DNA of 64,000 nt, taken from positions 372,001 to 436,000 of the forward strand of contig SNVD02010268.1 in NCBI GenBank assembly GCA_013180625.2. The letters run 5' to 3'. The stretch is from Boswellia sacra (lineage: Eukaryota > Streptophyta > Magnoliopsida > Sapindales > Burseraceae). Below the pieces are notes generated by a model, which had not been told where the DNA came from, did no database searches, and saw only the letters and a list, made by a program, of their open reading frames with translations. Position 1 is the first letter of the stretch, and every line of letters starts with the position of its first letter. Below are positions 56,954-64,000 of this stretch, piece after piece. A program made the position numbers and the translations under genes.

Positions 56954-58139
56954 TGCAGTCAGAATCCCTTGTAAATTTTCATAACCTTTTTTTCTCATAA
57001 TTTTAATCCAAAAAAATGTTTAATTCATGAAACATTTCTATCCACTATAGGACAACGAATAAAATTTAAAATGAATGAAGTAATATAATTAGAATAAAAC
57101 TGCTCATCATTTTTTCCTAATTTACATTAATGAGTTATAAAATTTTACATAAAAACTTCAAATGTGAGACAGTTCCTCTAGCATATTTATTTATTTTATA
57201 TCTCCTAATATTTAACTCAACCAAAATTGTGATATAAAAAATGAAATATACTTTGAGAAGAATGGCACCAAAGTAAAAATAAAATTCATCCCAAATATTA
57301 AAAAAAGTACTAAAATGAATTTCATTTATATTTAAATTGATGAAATACCAAAAAAACATTATTCATTAAAAAAATCTTAAAAACACCTATTAGCAAGGGT
57401 GAAATCCTGTCGAAAATGACATAATACCCTCAAAAATACCATTTTTTGATGACAAATCTCTGTCGGTTGCCCTCACTATTCTGGATGATGCAAAAAAATC
57501 TTTTTTTGACCGATCGTCGAAAATATGATTTTTACCGAGGGAAACTTGCCATCGGAAAAATTTATCTGTGCTGTCGAAAAGTTTTTTTTTTTTTAGTGTT
57601 GGAGTACTTGTTGGACAAAAGAAATTAAATCCTCGAAAATAATTCTTCACAGAGGGTAAATGTGGTTGAAAATGAATCTTTTTTCTTATGGTTTTTTTTT
57701 CAAAAATAAAATTACATCATCAAAACACAAACTTACCGAGGGCAAATGCCATCGAAAAAAATTGTTTTTGTACATATTATGATTGTTTTCCAATTTAAAT
57801 CTCATCTAAATTGTAACAATAAAAGGATAATTATTCAATATTTTTGATATTTTATCCATCAATTGCCAGAAAACAATAACAATTAAATTTGAATAAATGG
57901 ACTATATAAAAGTAAATATTTATCATTAAATAAAAAATTAATATACACTGCCATTAAAAGTAGCTTTCATCATGTAACATTTAAAAGATCTGCACAATTA
58001 CAAATTTAGTCATTCGAAAACCAAAATGCAAAAGATTTCTTCCATTTCAACGCACACAAAACTATCATTCCATTAGTAATTCATTATCCATGACTTTAAT
58101 TTTTTGCTTCAATGATTTTGGTCTTCATGACATACTTAA
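56952..58139. other. Spacer with CACTA-like subterminal sequence at 57.37-57.76 kb
   Basis: Between 57,370 and 57,760 the motif 'accgagggaaacttgccatcggaaaaa' and its inverse recur. A cactaaaaaaaaaaaac tip lies on the minus strand at 57,582-57,598. Related sequence in inverse orientation occurs at 63,520-63,800. The rest is AT-rich with no gene. Confidence 0.4.
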
Positions 58140-59357
58140 GGCCCATTTGATTGGACCACTTCTATCTAAATCCATTCAAATTTAAGAGGCTTACAAAATT
58201 TTGGATGTTTATTTTCCCATCTAATCACTTATTTTCAGATAAAATTTATTGAATATAAAAATTGAAAATGTCACTTTTTTTTCTTCAAAATGTGTGAAAA
58301 GTTTGAAATATCTAGACTGCCCTCTTGTGACAATTTTTTATTTCACAAATACCCTTTACATTCAATTAATAAAAATTATGTAATTAATTAAAAATATATA
58401 ATATTAAAAAAATATATTAATATTGAATATTTTATTTTATTTATTATAAATTCTGTAAACTAGCCAAAGAAGTCATCGACGTTCGTCATTTCTACTGGCT
58501 GGCCGTCACCAATCATCACTGGAGTTGCACATCTAGTGACACCGCTGGTACCATCATGACCGCCTCTACTCTCTCTACAAGGCTGTAGTATTGCTTTTGC
58601 AGAAAAAGACATCATTTGTCCGTTAAAGGTCGAGAAACATCTGGCCACTGAATTTTTTGGACCTTTTACTACGAAATGCCATCATTTTGTTAAGAACTAA
58701 CTTGACCGCCTTATAGATCAATCAGATCCAATCATGACCATGTATTCAGTTTCAAAAATGCGCGACACTGACGAGAGACGACGGCGAAGGAAATGGCGAC
58801 TTCAGTAACCCAATTTTCAAAATTTTTTACTTTTGGTTTAGATAAAATGTTTAAGTAATATAATATTACTTACCTGCATTTGAAATTCAAATTTTAACGT
58901 AAAAATTAAATTATTTTTAAAATATCTAATTAATCAATTAAAATATCTTTGGGAGAACAAATTATATGGTTTAATAATAACTTGAATTATTAAATTTAAT
59001 AAAAGAATAATTTTTTAAAAGATTGTAACAAATATAATATTAACTATTTAAAGAAAAAGAATTTTAGTTTAATTTTATTAACTATTTTATTTTTAATAGA
59101 TTGTAATAAATATAACATTAGTTATTTGAATGAAAAAGAATTTTGATTTAGTTTTACAAACTTTCCAAATATAATATAAATATTTTATATTTCCTATTAC
59201 AAGGATGAAAATGTCACATTAAAAATTGGATACTCCCTTACTACTCTTTTTAAGATATATATAAAAGAGTAAACAAATATAATTTTAAGTGGTGTGAATT
59301 AAGTCCTAAAAAGTCTTTAGATCTAAAAAGTGTTAAGTGATGGAAACAAACACCACC
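58140..59357. mobile_element. PIF/Harbinger-like non-autonomous element
   Basis: It starts GGCCCATTTGATTGGACCACTT and ends, on the opposite strand, GGTGGTGTTTGTTTCCATCACTT. A taa duplication lies on both sides (58137-58139 and 59358-59360). Subterminal bases around 'cacttctatctaaatcc' and 'ctttagatctaaaaagtg' are also partly inverted. A GC-richer island at 58,460-58,800 has short open frames with no recognised domain. It is of the same general type as 9387-10765. Confidence 0.68.
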
Positions 59358-59360
59358 TAA

Positions 59361-61560
59361 GTCCTCAATCACTTTAAAATAACTCAAAAAGTTCAACCAT
59401 TTTACCATAGACATTAGGGAAATTCATCACTCCAATTAAAAAAAAAAAACTAAATGAAAGAAATAAAATGCCAAAAAGGATAACTTAGAACTCCCAAGTT
59501 CCTAATCATTATAAAAGAAGCAAAACTTATCTTCATATTAATACAATCAGAATTAAATACATAATAGAAGGGAAAAAAAAATTAAATTCAAGAAGTGCCA
59601 TGATAAGTACAAGTTACAAAACTCAATCAAGTTTTGGAACTGCTGAAAGTACTAAATTAAAACGAAACCAAACAAAAGTTCTTTTCTTACAAGAATCAAA
59701 ATATGTATCAAAACTTACAAATCATAAGCAGAGTCAACAAAAAGATGGCTTACACAGGGACGAAAGGGTAAAAAGTTTGGATATAAGGGAAAAAATATGC
59801 AAGTGAACAACATAATTGCATATTGAATCTATTCATGTTACGTGATTGTATGCATTCCCTGGTTCTTTAACGAGGTTTGGGAAGCTTTTACATTTTTTTA
59901 CATGAATAAACATTTCTCTGGTTCTTGAACAAGGGGGCTGACCAATAAGTGTTAAAACAAATACCAACAAAATCACAAACTAGAACAAACCAAAAGAGAT
60001 CCATAAAATCAATTCAAGACACATATTACATCTACAGAGAGACAAGAAAACTAGAAATAGAACCAGCTACAAGTAAAGAAGACAAGAAAATTAAACCAAA
60101 GAGACTAAAAAACCAAGAAATTACAGAGATAGAACTAGATTGTAAGGGATAAACAAATTAATTCATAGAGAATAACTTTAAGCTGATTTTTATACATCAT
60201 TCAGCAGCTATTCAATGCACAAGACATGGCTGAATTTGGTTTATGCAACTAACTAAAGTTAAATTAACTCGTGACTCAGTTTACTCACACAATAAATACA
60301 AAGTTCATTGCAGTAACTCTAGTTAATTTTCAGGACATTAACTTCAAGACATATTTAACAAACACCGAACAATCAAGACCAGTGGATCATTTAATCAAGC
60401 TATTAAACTATTCTAAAACAAGATACTGTTCTAGTATTGATAACTGAACAACCATCCATATTTGAATTTTAATAAATTCATGTTCCATTAAAAAATTACA
60501 TAAATTTACCAAAAACCAGTATACATATAGAAAAGGTAAGAATAGAAATTCCAATTAAAAATATGAACAAAAACATTTTGAAACCGATATTATCTTTGAA
60601 AGCTATAAATCTGTCAAACATGGTCTGACAGTGAGGTCTTTGTAATAGAAATTCTTTAACTATTTATAAATACAAAATAAATCAAAAAATTTTACTATGA
60701 TACAGTAGACATATAGGAGATATCATATGCAAATAGTTAGATTTTTTGGACATGTTTTGCTCAGTCTAAAGTTAAAAAAAAAAAAACACTATACAAATTC
60801 TGATGTTATAGGTTTTTCTGCATATCACAGTTGTATTTAAAAAATTACCAAAAATTACCTGATTCATGTTTTCAATCAAAAGAAAATTCCACACAAACCC
60901 TAGCATGTCTAATTTCACCACAGCAAAAATTAGACTTAAAAAGTAAATACAAAATTGAATAAAAATCGTTGATTAACCTAATGTCAGACAAAATCATACA
61001 GTTTAATCAAAACCCAATTACAATCAACTCTAGAACACCAAACCCTATTACAATCAACCGTAAAACATCACAAGGCACAAACAAACTACAACCAAAATCA
61101 TCATCAAATATTAAATCCAATAAAACCAAACAAAAAAAAAATCAAACCTTCATCGTCGTCCCTTCCTGCAACAAAAAAACAGAATCAAAATCAAATCATT
61201 GAACAAGTGAGAGGACTGCATAAAGAACAATCAAAACGGTAAAGCTAAAGCTAATCAATCAAAACCATTGGAACTCAATCGAATACTCTGTTTTCTTCTT
61301 TTTTATTTTACTTTCTATCATCTAACTCAATCAAGAATCAATAATTTTATTTTATTACCAGTCATTAAGAAAAGAAAAAAAGATTTTGAATCAAACAGAA
61401 AAAGTAAAAAAGCAAGCCAATATCCAAATTTTACGAGGTAAAATCAATCCATAATCTAATCAAGTAACCCTTCAAAGTTCAAACATCAAAGCAGAAAGAG
61501 AAATATACTTTTTGAAAAAAAAAAAAAAAAAACAACACTATAAAAAGGTAGTGGACATGA
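59361..61560. other. A-rich spacer, no gene recognised
   Basis: The plus strand is strongly A-biased. Several open frames rich in Lys, Asn and Thr arise from this bias and show no domain. A candidate acceptor on the minus strand (TTTGTTGCAG) lies near 61,165-61,175; see the next entry. Confidence 0.4.
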
Positions 61561-61564
61561 ACAT

Positions 61565-61800
61565 ACCCTTCGGCATTTTATGGATGGAGCAAGATGGGCA
61601 AACCACGACCCTTTTGGCACACAACCGAAAATGCGTTAAGGCAATATAGGTGATAGTCCTCATGACACTTGCTGAGAACAAATGGCAGCCAAAGTTTATT
61701 GAAGAAGATTATGCAGGATTCAATTCCGCCAAGAAGATGAGAAGAATAAGAGAAAGAGAATACAGAGGCTAGGGAGGGATCAAAGGAATTTGGGAAGTTG
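61565..61800 (-). other. Possible first exon of an unidentified minus-strand transcript
   Basis: On the minus strand a pyrimidine-rich, mixed-composition stretch stands out from its A/T-rich flanks. It includes an ATG-initiated frame MRTITYIALTHFRLCAKRVVVCPSCSIHKMPK leading to a donor-like AAGGGTATG at about 61,567. An acceptor TTGCAG/GAAGGG follows some 390 bp downstream. No family is recognised and later exons were not found. It may be a non-coding RNA or chance. Confidence 0.2.
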
Positions 61801-61819
61801 TGAAACTGGGAAAAGCAAA

Positions 61820-63430
61820 CAAAACAAAATAAAAAAAAAAAATTGGTCCGGCGGGACTTGATAAAATTTGGGAAGGGCGCTTCTCTTCTTTTATTTATTT
61901 ATTTTTTGCTTTTATGCAATTGTGTATTATTTTAAATTAGACTATTAATAGCTGATTTTAAATTAATAAAAATGATAATAAATTTATAAATAAAAAATGT
62001 ATAAATTCATTAATTACTATATCCATATATAAAAATAAAATTTATAATACTAATTAATCATTATTAGGTATAAACAGAAAAAATTTAAATTTAGTTTCAT
62101 TAATAATATTTAATTTGTTTTATTTTATTTTTAAAATTTTCTATAGTACTGATTATTATTTTTATTTTTTATCTACGAATTAATTGGTGACTTTAATTTG
62201 AACAAGAATCTAAACTTAAAATACTTAAAATAAATACCAAATATTTCATAATATACATAATGCAGATTTTACAATTATAAAAGTTAATTGTACGAACTTT
62301 ACATTTTATGTTATTGATCTAATAATAACTAATAATTGTGACAATTATATTTGTTAACATGTAAACAATAGATTAATATAGTGCTAATAATAACATTAAA
62401 CCAATAAGTCTTTAACAATATTACATAGATTTCTAGCTAGCCATCATCATCATCATTATTGTTTTCTATCTTGATTTAATCCTTCAAAAATTATTTTGTT
62501 TACACTAACCACTTATAATAATCTTTTTTCGTCAACCACAAACTCAATATCCAATCATCCTTCCACACGTGTTTCTTACTTTGGTATTTTAAATTTTGTG
62601 TTGTTACTCTCAAAATTACTCTTTTTTTAAATTTTAGTACATCAAGTCTATTAATAATTTATTTGCAAACTCAAGTTTAAGAACAAATTTTAATATTATA
62701 TATATGCCTAAAACTTGGAGTTCCAAATTTTGATTGAGACTTCAAATTTTGTCTCTTAAAGTATTCAAGGATTTCAAGCCTTCTTTAATGTACGTATAAA
62801 TTGTGTGTATATGTTATAAAGTCAAGGTTTTGAAATTATAATTGAATGGAATTCAAAACTAGTGATGGCAATTCTCCTTGGCCGGACAAGGTAAATTAAA
62901 TTCCTTTGAACATCCTTGGGGCATTCACATAAATTTATTTATTCATTTTCTTTTTTGTTTTACACACACACACACACACACATAAATGTATATATAGACA
63001 CACACACTATGACTATCACTTCTAGCCGAAATTTTAATATAGAAAACTTAGTGGATCAATTTAATTTTGTTACATAGATAACTTCTATTAAAGTCATATT
63101 TTGGTTGTTACATTTTTGTGTAAGAGCGAATAACAATTTTATGCACTATTTATTTATTTATTTAGTTATTTTAAATTGTAATATATTTCTATTAAGCATA
63201 AATTTTATATCGTTTAATCATAAAATTTAATCTAATTTATTTACTTTTTATTTGTATTTCAAAATCAAATACAATAATGCATTTATATAATTTTAATAAA
63301 ATTAAAAAGTAAAAAAATTAATTAGATTTTTGTTAAGAATGTGTAAAAAATTTAACTATCATGAATATCAAAACCACCAAGAAGAAATGATCATAAAAGA
63401 CCATTTTTTCTTAATATGACTATTGATTAA
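61820..63430. other. AT-rich spacer with a (CA)n microsatellite
   Basis: Almost wholly A/T. A (CA) run of about ten units lies at 62,962-62,981. No gene, RNA or bounded element recognised. Confidence 0.5.
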
Positions 63431-63439
63431 CTAATTATT

Positions 63440-64000
63440 ATATAACATCAAAAATTAAACCACCAAAAAATATATTGAAAACAATAATTTCTCATCAAAT
63501 TTGCATCCAAATACTTTTTTGCAAGGGTATATTATGTCATTATGGAAGACACATTGCCCTCAATAAAATCCTTTTTATCCCTTTTAGAACTCACTCAAAA
63601 TTGGCTACGGCGGGAGAATTTGGTGACAATAAAATACTATTTCCAAGGGAATTTTACTACTATTTCTGATGACATTACACCCTTGGTAAAATCCTTTGAT
63701 TCAACTATATCCAATGAAATCTTTCTTCCGTCGATAGACTTTCAAAAAAATTTATTTTCGAGGGTAGTTAAAGTCATTTCCAATAGCATTTTACCCTTAG
63801 AAGAAAACCTAAGACATCCCCTTAGAATTGGTTGTGGCGGCAGAACATGGCACCAATTCATAACATTTGTGAAGGCATTCGCTATTATTTCTAACTGTAA
63901 TTTTGCTCTTGATAAAAATAATTGAGACTTTGTACCACAATGATGGTTGGTTGTTTAGCCGTTGGAGAATGTGGTTATTACCAAGGGCATACTTTGCCCT
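63440..64000. repeat. CACTA-like subterminal repeats running off the window
   Basis: Variants of 'aagggaattttactac/ccttggtaaaatcc' and 'gcaagggtatattatgtcatt' recur and are related, inverted, to 57,370-57,440. The 127-codon frame at 63,542-63,925 consists of these repeats and is unlikely to be a gene. Probably one end of an element whose rest lies outside. Confidence 0.35.

Noticed and set aside
59600..61202. Lys/Asn/Thr-rich open frames on plus
   Set aside because: Strong A bias of this strand creates them; no domain, splice context or similarity between them.
63542..63925. 127-codon open frame
   Set aside because: Made of repeated CACTA-like subterminal motifs and overlapping another frame; no domain.
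1..64000. CRISPR-like or other prokaryotic defence arrays
   Set aside because: All regular repeats seen are tandem arrays without unique spacers, and lie inside plant transposable elements.

Overview
This is nuclear DNA from a flowering plant. Evidence: AT-rich spacers, GT-AG introns, a seven-exon MATE transporter gene, and a dense mix of plant transposon types (Copia, Tat-type Gypsy, solo LTRs, TRIMs, CACTA, PIF/Harbinger, hAT, MULE-like elements, SINE). Gene structures fit a eudicot, probably a tree crop or relative, but the sequence alone does not fix the species. Only two host genes can be supported. One is the 5' end of a HAD-family pyrimidine 5'-nucleotidase-like gene at the left edge (minus strand, three short exons). 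The other is an apparently intact MATE/DETOXIFICATION efflux gene at 47.9-50.4 kb (plus strand), followed by a broken copy of its first exon.

Layout. 0-7.9 kb: HAD gene start, a hAT-like element, a 201-bp MITE and AT-rich spacer. 7.9-14.7 kb: a dead Copia element (minus strand) cut by a 286-bp SINE-like insertion and a 1.4-kb PIF/Harbinger-like element. At about 14.69 kb it is fused to element A, a truncated Tat-type Gypsy element in plus orientation (to 19.95 kb). 20.4-39.9 kb: a nest. A MULE-like element was split by element B, a nearly complete Tat-type Gypsy element on the minus strand flanked by GATGG. B was later hit by three solo LTRs, each with a perfect 5-bp target duplication. One of these carries a SINE; another was half-copied by a 1.18-kb tandem duplication. 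40.1-44.6 kb: MULE-like elements nested inside one another, with a TRIM inside. 44.6-47.8 kb: spacer. 47.9-55.5 kb: MATE gene, then a decayed MATE exon 1 split by a 4.1-kb CACTA element. 56.2-56.9 kb: a tandem TRIM array. 57-64 kb: AT-rich DNA with another PIF/Harbinger-like element and CACTA-like terminal sequence.

The most interesting content is inside the two Tat elements. Each carries, downstream of pol and on the opposite strand, a four-exon gene whose first exon resembles the plant 'putative gypsy type transposon' (Transposase_28) domain and whose last exon is a predicted coiled coil. Proposed exons 2, 3 and 4 have the same lengths in both copies (152, 446 and 531 nt). Because A and B face each other, their shared 3' regions form a large inverted repeat. 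I see no bacterial-style system, CRISPR array, rRNA or convincing tRNA gene.
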